A stretch of DNA of 64,000 nucleotides, from assembly GCA_040635515.1 (NCBI GenBank), contig JBEYHY010000012.1, positions 62,001 to 126,000 on the forward strand, written 5' to 3'. The notes under the pieces were generated by a model that was not told the origin of the DNA, searched no databases, and was given only the letters and a program-made list of their open reading frames with translations. Shown here piece by piece: positions 42,927 through 54,725 of the stretch (positions are counted from its first letter, which is position 1; each line of letters begins with the position of its first letter). The position numbers and the translations under genes are program-made. This stretch comes from Prauserella_A sp040635515 (GTDB taxonomy: Bacteria > Actinomycetota > Actinomycetes > Mycobacteriales > Pseudonocardiaceae).

Positions 42927-43379
42927 GTGCCCTTGTATGCCGCTTACGGGTCCAACATGGAGCCGACCCAGATGATGGAGCGAGCCCCGCACTCGCCGAT
43001 GGCGGGGACCGGCTGGCTCGAAGGCTGGCGGCTCACCTTCGGTGGTGAGGACCTCGGCTGGGAGGGCGCGCTCGCCACCATCGTCGAAGACCCGGACTCG
43101 CGGGTGTTCGTGGTGCTCTACGACGTCACCAACCTGGACGAGTCGACGCTCGACCAGTGGGAAGGCGGCGAACTGGGGCTGCACAACAAAATCCGGCTAC
43201 GGGTACAGACCATGGACGGCTCCGTACTGGCGTGGTTGTACGTGCTGGATGCCTACGAGGGCGGGCTGCCCTCGGCCCGCTATCTCGGGGTACTGGCCGA
43301 CGCCGCCGAAGCCGCCGGCGCCCCCGCCGACTACGTCGGCAGCCTGCGAACCCGCCCCTGCAAGGGCATCGGCCCCTGA
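42927..43379 (+). CDS. Gamma-glutamylcyclotransferase-fold protein
   Basis: 150 residues. YAAYGSNM at the N-terminus is the substrate-binding loop and LDQWEGG supplies the expected general-base Glu of the cyclotransferase (BtrG/AIG2) fold, which releases 5-oxoproline from gamma-glutamyl compounds. The orthologous position in M. tuberculosis is Rv3304, next to lpdA. Actual substrate unknown. The start is set by the TAGGCT box. Repeat-rich non-coding DNA follows. Confidence 0.82.
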   Translation: MPLYAAYGSNMEPTQMMERAPHSPMAGTGWLEGWRLTFGGEDLGWEGALATIVEDPDSRVFVVLYDVTNLDESTLDQWEGGELGLHNKIRLRVQTMDGSVLAWLYVLDAYEGGLPSARYLGVLADAAEAAGAPADYVGSLRTRPCKGIGP

Positions 43380-43829
43380 CCCCCGGGGGGCCCCGCCCCC
43401 CTCCCCGTCAAGCTCCGCGAGTCCCCCGCCCACGACGCCGAGATCCGCGTTCCGGACGGCGAGTTCCGCGCCCAGAACCGCGAGTTCCGCACTCGGGTTG
43501 GCGAGATCCGCACTCAGGATGCTGAGATCCGTGTCCGGGCCGCCGAGATCCGCGCCCAGAACCGCGAGAGGCGCGGTCAGCCGTCCGGGCAGGCCTGACC
43601 CGCTACCCGACACGCACAGGCAACTCAGCGAACTACAGCGAACCACGCCAGCCCCGGCCTACCCCGCACGCCGGTCGGTGCTGCGCTGACCTGAACCGCG
43701 CCCCACCACGAGAGGCGCGGTCAGCCGCCTGCTCGCGGCCGGGGAGCCGCCCCAGGCTTGCCGCGCCCCAAGTGTGCTCGCTGCCCCACGAGCGCCCTCA
43801 CCCGGGCGCCACGCGAGCGTCACGGAAAG
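43380..43829. other. 450-bp gene-poor stretch with repeats
   Basis: No convincing gene lies between the cyclotransferase-like gene and the DUF559 gene. It opens with a G/C run, then six tandem 21-bp units (43437-43562). A 19-bp direct repeat, CGAGAGGCGCGGTCAGCCG, occurs at 43565-43583 and 43709-43727. The rest is GC-rich sequence with no recognisable promoter or terminator. Confidence 0.7.
43437..43562 (+). repeat. Tandem array of six 21-bp units
   Basis: Six contiguous imperfect copies with consensus close to GCGAGWTCCGCRCYCRGRAY, each exactly 21 bases (43437, 43458, 43479, 43500, 43521, 43542). The period keeps reading frames open on both strands, which creates spurious Ala/Leu-rich ORFs. 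A second array in the opposite orientation lies beyond the DUF559 gene. Confidence 0.85.
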
Positions 43830-44729
43830 TCATGCCGCGAGCCCCCGGATCCGGAACGCCGCCCTCACCTCCTCGATCAGCCGACCCGGCGCCTTGAGGT
43901 CGTCGGCATCGGCCCTGATCACCGTCCAGCCGCGACGGCGCAGGTCGGCATCCCGCGCCTGGTCGTAGGCCTGCCGCCGTTCATGTGCTTCGTAACCGTC
44001 GTACTCGACCGCCACCCGCTGCTCCGGCCACGCGAAGTCGAGCCGGTAGATCTCGTTACCCGCGAGGTCGACAATGCTCACCTGTTGCCGGGGAATCGGC
44101 AGGCCACCTTCGACGAGCGACAACAGCAGCCGGCTTTCCGCGGGCGACTCGGCCAGCCCGGTGGCGAGGTTGAGCACCGCCAGCGCCTGACGCCTTCCGC
44201 GCGGGTCACGTTTGGTACGGACCCGATGTTCGATCCAAGCGCGAAGCCTCGGCCGGTCCTCCTCCGGCAACAAGCGCAACGCCTGATCAGTGCACGCGAG
44301 CGCGGTTCGCCTCTTGCCGTGACTGAGAACTTCCGCGACGGCGTAATCGAGCGCGAGCACGGGCAGGCCACCGAGCTCGACGACATCTTCGGACCTGACG
44401 ATGCCGTGATGCACTTTGACACCGGGCTTGGATCGCGGTTTGTGCGGGTAGGGCACGAGCAGATGCACCGGAGCGGTGTCCGCAGCGGTACAGCCGTGCA
44501 GTGCCAGCGCCGTCGGCCCGGTCAGGACCCCGTGTGGCCCCGCACCGAGCACGGCCGCCGCCGCCCGCGTGCAGAACTCGGCACGGCGCCGGGCCTCGAC
44601 GACGACCGAGCGCGAGTAGCTGACGAGCCGCCCTGCCTCCAGCTCACCCCGCACGATCGGCTGCCCGAGCTCGCGAACGAGATCGGAACGAACGTGAGCG
44701 CCGTGAAGGCCCTGAGGTAGTTGGGTCAT
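43830..44729 (-). CDS. AbiEi-like/DUF559 domain protein (Vsr-type nuclease fold)
   Basis: 299 residues. The N-terminal half has an AbiEi-antitoxin-like arrangement (winged-helix start, then GVLTGPTALALHG) and the last 110 residues are a DUF559 domain with the restriction-endonuclease-like core RLDFAWPEQRVAVEYDGYEAH and a RRRGWTVIRADADDL strand. Such proteins are frequent, often in multiple copies, in actinobacteria; nuclease activity is assumed from the fold, not shown. ATG 44729 is used; GTG 44738 is possible. The gene is enclosed by two inverted 21-bp repeat arrays. Confidence 0.75.
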   Translation of the reverse strand: MTQLPQGLHGAHVRSDLVRELGQPIVRGELEAGRLVSYSRSVVVEARRRAEFCTRAAAAVLGAGPHGVLTGPTALALHGCTAADTAPVHLLVPYPHKPRSKPGVKVHHGIVRSEDVVELGGLPVLALDYAVAEVLSHGKRRTALACTDQALRLLPEEDRPRLRAWIEHRVRTKRDPRGRRQALAVLNLATGLAESPAESRLLLSLVEGGLPIPRQQVSIVDLAGNEIYRLDFAWPEQRVAVEYDGYEAHERRQAYDQARDADLRRRGWTVIRADADDLKAPGRLIEEVRAAFRIRGLAA

Positions 44730-44832
44730 GGAATCCACGGTCAGGGCTCGGATGCCGCAGCGACAGGGGCAATTCGGGAATCTGTGGACAACTCACCGGC
44801 TGTGGACAACTGGCTGGCCCGCCGATCTGGAC

Positions 44833-44916
44833 CCCGAGTGCGCATCTCGCCGACCCGAGCGCAGAACTCGGCAACGTGAGTGCAGAACTCGGCGACCTGA
44901 ACGGGGGACTCGCGCC
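44833..44916 (-). repeat. Tandem array of four 21-bp units, inverted relative to the first
   Basis: Four contiguous units (44833, 44854, 44875, 44896) of the type CCCGAGCGCAGAACTCGGCAA. Read on the minus strand they match the consensus of the array at 43437-43562, so the two arrays face each other across the DUF559 gene. Confidence 0.8.
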
Positions 44917-44954
44917 TCCGCCGACACGCGGGGCGCCAGGCGGAGCGGGCGCGC

Positions 44955-46256
44955 TCAGGCCAGGGCCGCCAGGGCGGTGTGCACCATGACCCGCACACCG
45001 GTCAGCAAGGCACGCTCGTCGAGTTCGAAGCTGGGCTGGTGCAGGTCACGCATGGCGCCCTCCCCCGACCACACACCCAGCCGCGCGAAGGCGCCAGGCA
45101 CGTGCTCGAGATACCAGCCGAAGTCCTCGCCACCCGACGACTGTTCGGTACCGGTCGGCGCGTCGGCACCGAGTGCCGCCTCGACACCGGCCCTGAGGAT
45201 CGCCGTGCTCTCCTCGCCACTGACCACCGGCGGCACACCGCGCCGGTAGTTGAGGTCGTAGCCGACGCCGGTCGGCGCGAGCAGCGATTCCACGGACGAC
45301 GCGACGAGCGGCTCCAGCGCCGTCCACGTGCCGTGGTCGGCGGTACGCAGCGTGCCGCGCAGCAGCCCGTCCTGCGGAACCGCGTTGGCGGCCTCACCCG
45401 CGTGAACCGCTCCCCACACCAGCACGGTGCCGGAACGGGGGTCGACCCTGCGCGACAGCAGCGACGGCAGCGCCGTGATCACGGTCCCGAGGGCGTGCAC
45501 GAGGTCGGCGGTCAGGTGCGGCCGGGATGTGTGTCCTCCCGGCGAGGTCAGGCGCAGCTCGACGAGATCGGCCGCCGAGGTGAGCGGCCCCACCCTGGTA
45601 CCGACCTTGCCCACGGGCAGCCGGGGATCGCAGTGCAGCCCGAAGATCCGGTCGACGCCCTTGAGCGCGCCCGCCTCGATGGCATCGAGCGCACCGCCCG
45701 GCATGACCTCCTCGGCGGGCTGGAAGATGAGTCGCACCTTGCCCGGCAGTTCGGGAGCGGTGGCGAGCGCGAGCCCCGCCGAGAGCAGCACCGTCGTGTG
45801 CAGGTCGTGCCCGCAAGCGTGCGCGACCCCTTTCACGGTCGAGGCGAAAGGCAGCCCGCTGGCCTCGGTGAGCGGTAGCGCGTCCAGGTCGGCGCGCAGC
45901 GCGACGCACGAGGAGCCCTCGCCGATGTCGCACACGACGCCGGTGCCGCCAGGCAGCACCCATGGGTGCAGGCCGGCCGACCGCAGCGTCCTCACGACCA
46001 GTTCGGTGGTGCCGTACTCCTTGCGCGCCAGCTCGGGGTTGGCATGGATGTGCCTGCGCCATGCGACGACGTCGGCCGCGTGCGTGCCAAGCCATTCGTC
46101 GAGCCACGCCGGTCCGCGTCCCGCACCCATGTCGGGTACCGGGGCCATGCTGACACCGGTCGCCGTGATCAGAGCTTGATCCGCGCTGTCCGCGCCCACC
46201 TGGGGAGAACCGTCCGGCTCCCCGGGGACCCCTGGTCGTGAGTCGAGTACCGTCAC
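44955..46256 (-). CDS. M20-family amidohydrolase (AmiA/AmiB-like)
   Basis: 433 residues. Metal motifs of the M20D carboxypeptidase/aminoacylase family are present: RRHIHANPELA, HACGHDLHTTVLL, the QPAEE pair and the C-terminal SSGGEDFGWYLE. It hydrolyses an N-acyl amino acid or similar amide in the cytosol. M. tuberculosis has two homologues (amiA1, amiB1) at the equivalent place; only one is present here. GTG 46256 has GGAGGTG upstream. A 50-residue unstructured N-terminus precedes the catalytic domain. Confidence 0.87.
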   Translation of the reverse strand: MTVLDSRPGVPGEPDGSPQVGADSADQALITATGVSMAPVPDMGAGRGPAWLDEWLGTHAADVVAWRRHIHANPELARKEYGTTELVVRTLRSAGLHPWVLPGGTGVVCDIGEGSSCVALRADLDALPLTEASGLPFASTVKGVAHACGHDLHTTVLLSAGLALATAPELPGKVRLIFQPAEEVMPGGALDAIEAGALKGVDRIFGLHCDPRLPVGKVGTRVGPLTSAADLVELRLTSPGGHTSRPHLTADLVHALGTVITALPSLLSRRVDPRSGTVLVWGAVHAGEAANAVPQDGLLRGTLRTADHGTWTALEPLVASSVESLLAPTGVGYDLNYRRGVPPVVSGEESTAILRAGVEAALGADAPTGTEQSSGGEDFGWYLEHVPGAFARLGVWSGEGAMRDLHQPSFELDERALLTGVRVMVHTALAALA

Positions 46257-46469
46257 GCCGCACCTCCGTGCGAGCCCAGCGCAGCGGCCATTGCTGGTAC
46301 CACTGTGGTTCGCCGGGAAATCGTTGCCTTACGCATTTGTGTCCAGTCTTGCACCAAACAGGTGATGCGAAGACCCGGATGCTCTAGTGACGAGACGGAA
46401 GGTAGCCGACTTGCGCTGAACGGCTACAGAGGGTTCAGCTTCGCTGAAAGCCCAGCAGCGGGACGAGCG

Positions 46470-46784
46470 TCACTTCTTGGCCCGCTTGGCCCGGACCCTG
46501 CGACCCCAGATGACCACGACCAGCAGCACCCCGGCCGCGACGCCGACGATGACCTTGCTCTTCGTGTTCTTGGCGTCGGCCTCCGTCTGCGGGTCGAGCG
46601 AGGGCCCCGGCTCAGGTGTCTCCTGCGCGGGCACCGGGGTGAGAGGCCCCGCGGCCGCGACGACCGGTTGAGCGGCGACCGTGAAAGGCACAGCAGGTAC
46701 CGAAGCCCCACTCGCTGAACCAGCGGGACCAACGAGGACGACGAGAACGACAAGGATCCCGGCCAGGACGGAAAGCACGCGCAC
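46470..46784 (-). CDS. Small exported protein with C-terminal membrane anchor
   Basis: 104 residues from GTG 46784. A signal peptide (about 1-26, ending ASG) leads to a short Pro/Ala/Thr-rich stretch, then a C-terminal helix followed by a basic stop-transfer tail (RRVRAKRAKK). Topology resembles a small surface protein held by its C-terminus. No family is recognised. The 213 bases between it and the amidohydrolase start show nothing definite. Confidence 0.6.
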   Translation of the reverse strand: MRVLSVLAGILVVLVVLVGPAGSASGASVPAVPFTVAAQPVVAAAGPLTPVPAQETPEPGPSLDPQTEADAKNTKSKVIVGVAAGVLLVVVIWGRRVRAKRAKK

Positions 46785-46816
46785 GCCGCCAGTCTGCCCT
46801 GTCACGGGGCGTGACG

Positions 46817-47818
46817 TCACGCCTGAACCGTGGATTGCCCACCGAAGGCGTCAAGGATGCGTTCGGCGGCGAGCGTCGCGGTCAGCCTTCCCTCCCTGAC
46901 GTCCTTCTCGACCTCGGGGACGAGCTTGCGGACGTCCTCGTGCGAGGAGAGCCGGTCGAGCAGTTGCTCCCGCACCATGGCCCAGGTCCAGTCGACCTGC
47001 TGATGCTGCCGCTTGGTGACGAGTTCGCCCGACTCCTCCATGGCCGTGGCGTGCCTGCGGATCTGCTGCCACACGGTGCCGAGCCCTGCTCCGGTGAGCG
47101 CGCTGCAGGTCAGTACGGGCGGCGTCCACGCGGCTTCGGGACCGTAGATCAGCCTGAGCGCCCCGGAGAGTTCCCTCGCGGCCTTCTTCGCCTCGCGCTC
47201 GTGGTCGCCGTCGGCTTTGTTGACCGCGATGACGTCGGCCAGTTCGAGCACGCCTTTTTTGATGCCTTGCAGCTGGTCGCCGGTGCGGGCGAGAGTGAGG
47301 AAGAGGAAGCAGTCGACCATGTTGGCGACGGTCACCTCGGACTGGCCGACCCCGACGGTCTCGACGAGCACGACGTCGTATCCGGCCGCCTCCATGAGCA
47401 CGATGGTCTCGCGGGTCGCCCTGGCGACTCCCCCGAGCGTTCCCGAGGTCGGCGAGGGGCGGATGAACGCGGCGGGGTCGACGGCGAGGCGCGCCATCCT
47501 CGTCTTGTCGCCGAGGATGCTGCCGCCCGTGCGGGTCGACGAGGGGTCGACGGCGAGCACGGCGACCCTGTGCCCCGCGCCGGTGAGATCGGTGCCGAGC
47601 TGATCAATGAATGTCGACTTACCGACTCCGGGGACGCCGGTGATGCCGACCCGGTGCGCGCCACCCGCCTGCGGCAGCAGCTCGACCAGCAGCTCCTGTG
47701 CCTTCCGCCGGTGATCGGGCCTGCTCGACTCGACGAGTGTGATCGCTCTGGAGAGCATGCCCCGGTCGCCGGAGAGCACGCCCTTCGCGTACGCGGTGAC
47801 GTCGATCTCGCGGGCCAT
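46817..47818 (-). CDS. meaB: Methylmalonyl-CoA mutase-associated GTPase
   Basis: 333 residues, SIMIBI G3E-type GTPase that guards methylmalonyl-CoA mutase and gates cofactor loading. The Walker A loop is GITGVPGVGKSTF, followed by AVDPSSTRTGGSILGDKTRM (switch region), VETVGVGQSE and the guanine-binding NKAD. The family C-terminal dimerisation arm is complete. It follows mutB with a 2-base gap, so mutA-mutB-meaB is one operon. Confidence 0.95.
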   Translation of the reverse strand: MAREIDVTAYAKGVLSGDRGMLSRAITLVESSRPDHRRKAQELLVELLPQAGGAHRVGITGVPGVGKSTFIDQLGTDLTGAGHRVAVLAVDPSSTRTGGSILGDKTRMARLAVDPAAFIRPSPTSGTLGGVARATRETIVLMEAAGYDVVLVETVGVGQSEVTVANMVDCFLFLTLARTGDQLQGIKKGVLELADVIAVNKADGDHEREAKKAARELSGALRLIYGPEAAWTPPVLTCSALTGAGLGTVWQQIRRHATAMEESGELVTKRQHQQVDWTWAMVREQLLDRLSSHEDVRKLVPEVEKDVREGRLTATLAAERILDAFGGQSTVQA

Positions 47819-47820
47819 GC

Positions 47821-49991
<2,171 letters not shown>

Positions 49992-49992
<1 letters not shown>

Positions 49993-51881
49993 CAGGCCAC
50001 CCCCAGTGTGTCGAGGAGTCCGGTCAGTACGGTGAGCGCGGGGCAGCCGGAATGGACGTAGCCGGAGACTCCCTCGTAACCCGAGGGCGCACCGGCGAGC
50101 AGTACCTCGGTCGCACCCGCCGCGCGCAACGCGGCGGCAACCTCGCTCGCCTGCTCCGCATAGGACTTGTCGCTGCCGCACAAGCACACCACGCTCGTCC
50201 CGCTCGCGGTGAACGCGGCGACGAGTTCGTCCGTCCCCGACGTCACCCCGGGGTTGACCGGCTCGATACCGCCCGCCTGGAACAGGTTGGCCGCGAACAT
50301 CGCCCTGGCCGTGTGCGCGGCGAGCGGCCCGAGCGTCGCGAGGAAGACCGACGGCCTCGCGCCGTGCTCGGCCAGGTGCTTGTCGGAGCGGTCGCGAAGC
50401 GCCTCGTAGTCCTCGGCGTAGCGAACCTTCCTCAGCCCTCCACCATCCACAACAGACGGTGCGGGTGGGCGGGTCACGGGCTTCTCGTGCAGATCGGGAA
50501 ACTCACTGACCCCGGTGATCGGATCGGCCCTCGTGTCGAGCCGCTTCCCGCGCTCGGCCCAGGTCTCGGCGAGCCGGTCGGCCAGCTCCCCCGACCGCAG
50601 CTGCTCGGCCAGTCCGCCGCCCTTTTCGATGCCGGTGAATTCGCGCCACGCCGCCTTGGCCATGTCGTCGGTGAGTTTCTCGACGTACCAGGAACCGCCT
50701 GCCGGGTCGATGACACCGGCCAATTTGGACTCTTCGAGCAGGATCGCCTGCGTGTTGCGGGCGATGCGGCGGGCGAAGGCATCGGAGAGCCCGATCGCGG
50801 CATCGAAGGGAAGGACCGTCACCGAATCGGCGCCGCCGGTACCGGCGGCGAACGCGGCGATCGTGGTGCGCAGCATGTTCACCCAGGGGTCGCGGCGGGT
50901 GAGCATCGCGGGCGAGGTGACGGCGTGCTGCCGCATCCCGGCGCCGCGCGCGCCGGACACCTCGGTGACTCTCGACCACAACCGCCTCGCCGCCCGCAGC
51001 TTGGCGATGGTGAGGAACTGGTCGGCCGTGGCGGCGAACCGGAACTCGATCTGTTCAGCGGCCGTGGCGACGTCGAGCCCGGCGCCTGTGAGCGCCCTCA
51101 GGTAGGCCACTCCGGCGGCGATGGCGGCGCCGAGTTCCTGTGCGTCGGATCCGCCCGCCTCGTGGAAGGGCAGCGCGTCGGCGACGATCGTGCGCAGTCC
51201 CGGGTACCGGCCGGCCACATCGGCGGCAAGTTCGGCGGCGGGGGTCAATTCCATCCGCGTACCCGCGCGGGCCGCGACGCCTGCCGGATCGGCGCCGAGA
51301 TTGCCGACGGCCGCGCTCGCGGGGATGTTCAGCTCCGCGAGCAGAGCGAAAAACGCCTCCGCCGCGGCAAGGTAGGAATCGCCGGGTTCGAGCACGACCG
51401 GGGCGAGATCGACGTGCACCCCCGCCAGTGCTTCGCCGAGCGCGCCGGGCGCGAGAGCGCCTTCGCCGACTCGCAACCAGACCGAACTGACCCCGCCTTC
51501 GAGGTCGGCGAGGACGGCCCTGTTGGTCGCGGCGGGGTCGGGTTCGCCATGCAGCGCCCTGATGTCCCAGCCGCCCGCGACGTGGCCGCCGGGCTTGGCC
51601 CCCCTGACGAAGGGCGGCAGCCCCGGATACCCGGCAAGCGAAGCGGCTTGGGTGGCTTCGGCATCGCCCGCGGTGTAGAGCGGCCGGATGGTGATGCCGT
51701 CATAGGTCCGCGTGCCGAGCAGTTCGTCCGGCGCACCGGCGAAATCGGCGGGCAGGGCTCCGCTCTTGTTCAGCACGCCCGCGACGAGGCGTTCCCATTC
51801 GGCTCTGCTCGCGGGTTCGAACTCCGCCGCCAGTGTGAGCTGGTCGGGCTCGGACCCCGGCGTCCCTGCCACGTCAGTCAT
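49992..51881 (-). CDS. mutA: Methylmalonyl-CoA mutase small (beta) subunit
   Basis: 629 residues. It has the mutase barrel (for example RIARNTQAILLEESKLAGVIDPAGGSW in part, DIRALHGEPDP) but lacks the DxHxxG cobalt-binding His in its C-terminal flavodoxin-like domain, as usual for the non-catalytic subunit. It stabilises MutB. The start ATG 51881 is 8 bases after a TACCAT box and has no Shine-Dalgarno. First gene of the mutAB-meaB operon. Confidence 0.95.
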
Positions 51882-51889
51882 ACCTAGTC

Positions 51890-51895
51890 ATGGTA
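51890..51895 (-). promoter_or_regulatory. Putative -10 box of mutA
   Basis: TACCAT on the minus strand is followed by 8 bases and the mutA ATG. The remaining intergenic sequence up to 52098 carries ACGCTAATCCC twice (51922-51932 and 52032-52042), a possible regulatory pair between mutA and the kinase gene. Confidence 0.4.
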
Positions 51896-52098
51896 GAGGG
51901 ACCGGCGCGCACGGAAATGTGACGCTAATCCCCACTCACCGTGCGCAGCCGGGCACTGATCGCCCGATCGGCGGGTAAGGGGAGGCGAGTTCCACAACCA
52001 CGGCCCATGGTCGGTCCATACCGGACTTCTCACGCTAATCCCGGCTAACAAGCTCAGGGGGCACCCCTGGGCGGGGCCGGTCCGACACAATAGGGGCC

Positions 52099-53982
52099 GT
52101 GTCTGCCTCCGCCGATGCGCCACGACTCGTGGCCGGCCGCTACCGCCTGCGGTCGGTGCTCGGCTCCGGCTCCATGGGCACCGTCTGGTCCGCCTACGAC
52201 GAGTTCCTGCACAGGCAGGTCGCGGTCAAGGAGGTCCGGCTCCCTCCCGACGTGGCGGCCTCGCAAGCCGACGAGCTACGCGAGCGCACCCTGCGGGAGG
52301 CACGAGCCATCGCGGTGCTGTCCAATCCGAACGTGATCGTCCTGCACGACGTGGTCCGCGAGCGCGGTGAGCCCTACGTCGTGATGGAGCTGCTGCCCTC
52401 GCACAGCCTCGCCGAGCTGCTGCGCGATCACCACCGGCTGAGCGTCGCGCAGGCCGTCGTCGTCGCCGACGCGGTCGCCTCGGCGCTCGACGCCGCCCAC
52501 AACGCGGGCATCACCCACAGGGACGTCAAACCGGGCAACGTGCTGGTCGCCGCCGACGGGCGCATCAAACTCACCGACTTCGGCATCGCCCGCAACGTGT
52601 CCGAAGTGACGATGACGCACACCGGCATGATGCTCGGCTCCCCCGCGTTCATCGCGCCGGAGGTCGCTTCCGGCGGCGCCGTGACGTATGCGGCCGACCT
52701 GTGGGGACTGGGCGCGACCCTGTTCGCCGCCACCGAGGGCAGGCCGCCCTACGACGCGGACGGCGACCCGCTGGAGACGGTCACCCGCGTCGTGCACGGC
52801 GAGGTCCCTCCGCCGAGCAGGGGCCCGCTGGCACCGCTGATCCGGGGGCTGATGGCGAAGGAGCCCTCCGCCCGCATGTCGCTTTCCGAGGTGCGGCGGC
52901 GGCTCTATCCGCTGTTGCCGAAACCGGGGCAGCGCGTCTTCACCGAGGACCTGTTCCGTTCCGGCCGCAGGGCTCGGCACGAGCTGAGTGAGACGCGGGA
53001 GATCCCGCAGATGCCGATCGCCCCACCGGAACCACCTGGTGGCGGGGCACTCGCGGCCGACCCGGGTCCGCTGCCGTTCACCCAGCGGGACACACCCGCG
53101 ACACCGGCGGCCCCCGCGGCACAAGCGGCACAAGCGGCTCAAGCGGCACAAGCACAGCCCGATACCGAAGCCCCCACCGCCGTGACCGCGGGGCTTTCAG
53201 TCCCCGCCCCGCAGGCCGAAAGCCCCGCGAGCGCGCAGGCCACGCCTCCCGGCACACCGAACCCGGCACCGGCGGCGCCGGTGCCCCCGTCCGCTTCGGC
53301 GGCTCCGGCCGCGCCGAAGCAGGGCGGCGGAGGCAGGCGGGTCGCCGTGCTCGCCGCCGGTCTGGCGTTGTTGTTCCTCGTCTGCGCCGCCGGAGGCTTC
53401 GCGCTCACGAGGGTTCTCGCGGGCCAGCCGCTCGGGCCACCGTCACGTGGCGACGACCGGCCCGCGGCGGCGCAGGCGACGGCGCAGGAGCTGGTCCAGC
53501 GTGAGGGCGACGCCAGCAATCTTCGCGGCGCCAAGGGCGGATTGTTCTCCGTCGACGTTCCGGCGGACTGGATCCGGTTCGTTCACCAGCAGCCGGAGAG
53601 CACACTGCCGACGAGTACGCAGGTGCGCTTCGTCTCCCCCGACGGCACCAAGGTGCTCGGCGTCGAGCGGTTCGCCAATTTCGCCCCCGGTCTCGCCGTC
53701 GACGACTATCTCGGCGCCGTCGAGTCCTACTGGCCGGAAGGCGACTTCACCATGGTCCGCTCCGAACGGCTCGGCGACGGCAAGGACGGGGTCCTCGTCA
53801 ACTACCGCACGGCCGACAGGGCGGGCGGCGAGCGGGTGAGCAACAGGACGACGGTCGCCGAGGCGTTCATCAGCGGCACCAGCCTGTGGGTGGTGAGCGT
53901 GACGGTTCCGGTCGAGCAGGAAAGTCTGGGCCGCAGCGAACTGTTCGACCGCATCGTGCCGACCTTCGAGATGACGGACTGA
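52099..53982 (+). CDS. Transmembrane serine/threonine protein kinase
   Basis: 627 residues. The Hanks-type kinase domain (about 10-275) has GSGSMGTVW, Lys44 in AVKEV, HRDVKPGN, DFGIA and SPAFIAPE, so it should be active. A Pro/Ala-rich juxtamembrane stretch with AQAAQ repeats leads to one helix (about 415-437) and an outside domain (about 490-625) that resembles no PASTA repeat and may sense an envelope signal. The GTG start is 7 bases after CACAAT. It is not in an operon. Confidence 0.92.
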   Translation: MSASADAPRLVAGRYRLRSVLGSGSMGTVWSAYDEFLHRQVAVKEVRLPPDVAASQADELRERTLREARAIAVLSNPNVIVLHDVVRERGEPYVVMELLPSHSLAELLRDHHRLSVAQAVVVADAVASALDAAHNAGITHRDVKPGNVLVAADGRIKLTDFGIARNVSEVTMTHTGMMLGSPAFIAPEVASGGAVTYAADLWGLGATLFAATEGRPPYDADGDPLETVTRVVHGEVPPPSRGPLAPLIRGLMAKEPSARMSLSEVRRRLYPLLPKPGQRVFTEDLFRSGRRARHELSETREIPQMPIAPPEPPGGGALAADPGPLPFTQRDTPATPAAPAAQAAQAAQAAQAQPDTEAPTAVTAGLSVPAPQAESPASAQATPPGTPNPAPAAPVPPSASAAPAAPKQGGGGRRVAVLAAGLALLFLVCAAGGFALTRVLAGQPLGPPSRGDDRPAAAQATAQELVQREGDASNLRGAKGGLFSVDVPADWIRFVHQQPESTLPTSTQVRFVSPDGTKVLGVERFANFAPGLAVDDYLGAVESYWPEGDFTMVRSERLGDGKDGVLVNYRTADRAGGERVSNRTTVAEAFISGTSLWVVSVTVPVEQESLGRSELFDRIVPTFEMTD

Positions 53983-53993
53983 TCCGGCTCGGT

Positions 53994-54641
53994 TCAGCCC
54001 CTCGGCGGTTCAGGGGTTGACCGGCCACCGAACCGCTCGGCGGAGACGTTTTGCTGCGCGAGCCTGCGCAGTACCGCGAAGAGGGTGTCACCCAGCACGG
54101 TGCCGACGAGTGCTCTCTCGATGATGGCCTCGGTGTCGGCGACTCCCGCCAGCGAGTCGAGATCGGCTTCGGCAACGATGTCGGCCGCCTCGGCGAGCCT
54201 GCTCAGCCACTGATCCGATTCCGGCTGCCCGAGTTCGGCGAAGGTGGCGAGCACGCCGGCGAGCGCGACGGCGGCCGGGCAGTCCGGCTCGACTTTCCAG
54301 GCGCGCTCCTCGATGACGGCCTCCGCCCTGCGGCGCGCTTCGGTGAGCCGGGAGTCGTCGCCGCCCTTCGGCCGAGGCAGCCCGTGCTGCACGATGCCGA
54401 GCAGGTTGTGGGTCGGGGTGCGCTGGTCGATCGCGGCGATCATCCGATGCACGTCGGCGATGGAGAGTCCTCCGACATCGAGCATGGCCCTGACCAGCTT
54501 CAGCCTGCGGACGTGGCTCTCGTCGTAGCGCGCCTGATTGGGGCTCGTGCGCTCACCGGGAGGCAGGATGCCTTCGCGCAGGTAGTACTTGATGGTCGGG
54601 ACGGGGACGCCCGACTCCCTGCTCAGCTCCGCCATGCGCAT
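53994..54641 (-). CDS. MerR-family transcriptional regulator
   Basis: 215 residues. The N-terminal winged helix has the MerR pattern MAELSRESGVPVPTIKYYLREGILPPGE, a dimerisation coiled coil (about 80-120) and a 90-residue helical effector domain without Cys metal ligands, so it is unlikely to be a metal sensor. An AGGAAGGA ribosome binding site precedes the ATG. It is divergent from a membrane-protein gene whose promoter shows the long spacer typical of MerR control. Confidence 0.9.
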   Translation of the reverse strand: MRMAELSRESGVPVPTIKYYLREGILPPGERTSPNQARYDESHVRRLKLVRAMLDVGGLSIADVHRMIAAIDQRTPTHNLLGIVQHGLPRPKGGDDSRLTEARRRAEAVIEERAWKVEPDCPAAVALAGVLATFAELGQPESDQWLSRLAEAADIVAEADLDSLAGVADTEAIIERALVGTVLGDTLFAVLRRLAQQNVSAERFGGRSTPEPPRG

Positions 54642-54688
54642 GAACGCCGTTCCTTCCTGTGGCCTTTCTCAGCATGGATAGCTTAGCT

Positions 54689-54720
54689 TTCCATTATGGG
54701 TAGCAACACTATCTATAGTG
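54689..54720 (+). promoter_or_regulatory. MerR-type promoter with 19-bp spacer
   Basis: TTCCAT (54689-54694) and TATAGT (54714-54719) are separated by 19 bases, the over-long spacing that MerR proteins correct. An inverted repeat CACTAT/ATAGTG (54707-54712, 54715-54720) overlaps the -10. The GTG at 54726 lies 6 bases downstream of TATAGT. Confidence 0.55.
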
Positions 54721-54725
54721 CGGCG

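Noticed and set aside
43437..43562. CRISPR array
   Set aside because: The 21-bp units are contiguous and imperfect with no unique spacers, and no cas genes are near.
43197..43646. Minus-strand ORF with Ala/Leu heptad-like repeats
   Set aside because: Produced by the 21-bp array reading open in every turn; it runs antisense into the cyclotransferase-like gene and has no start signal.
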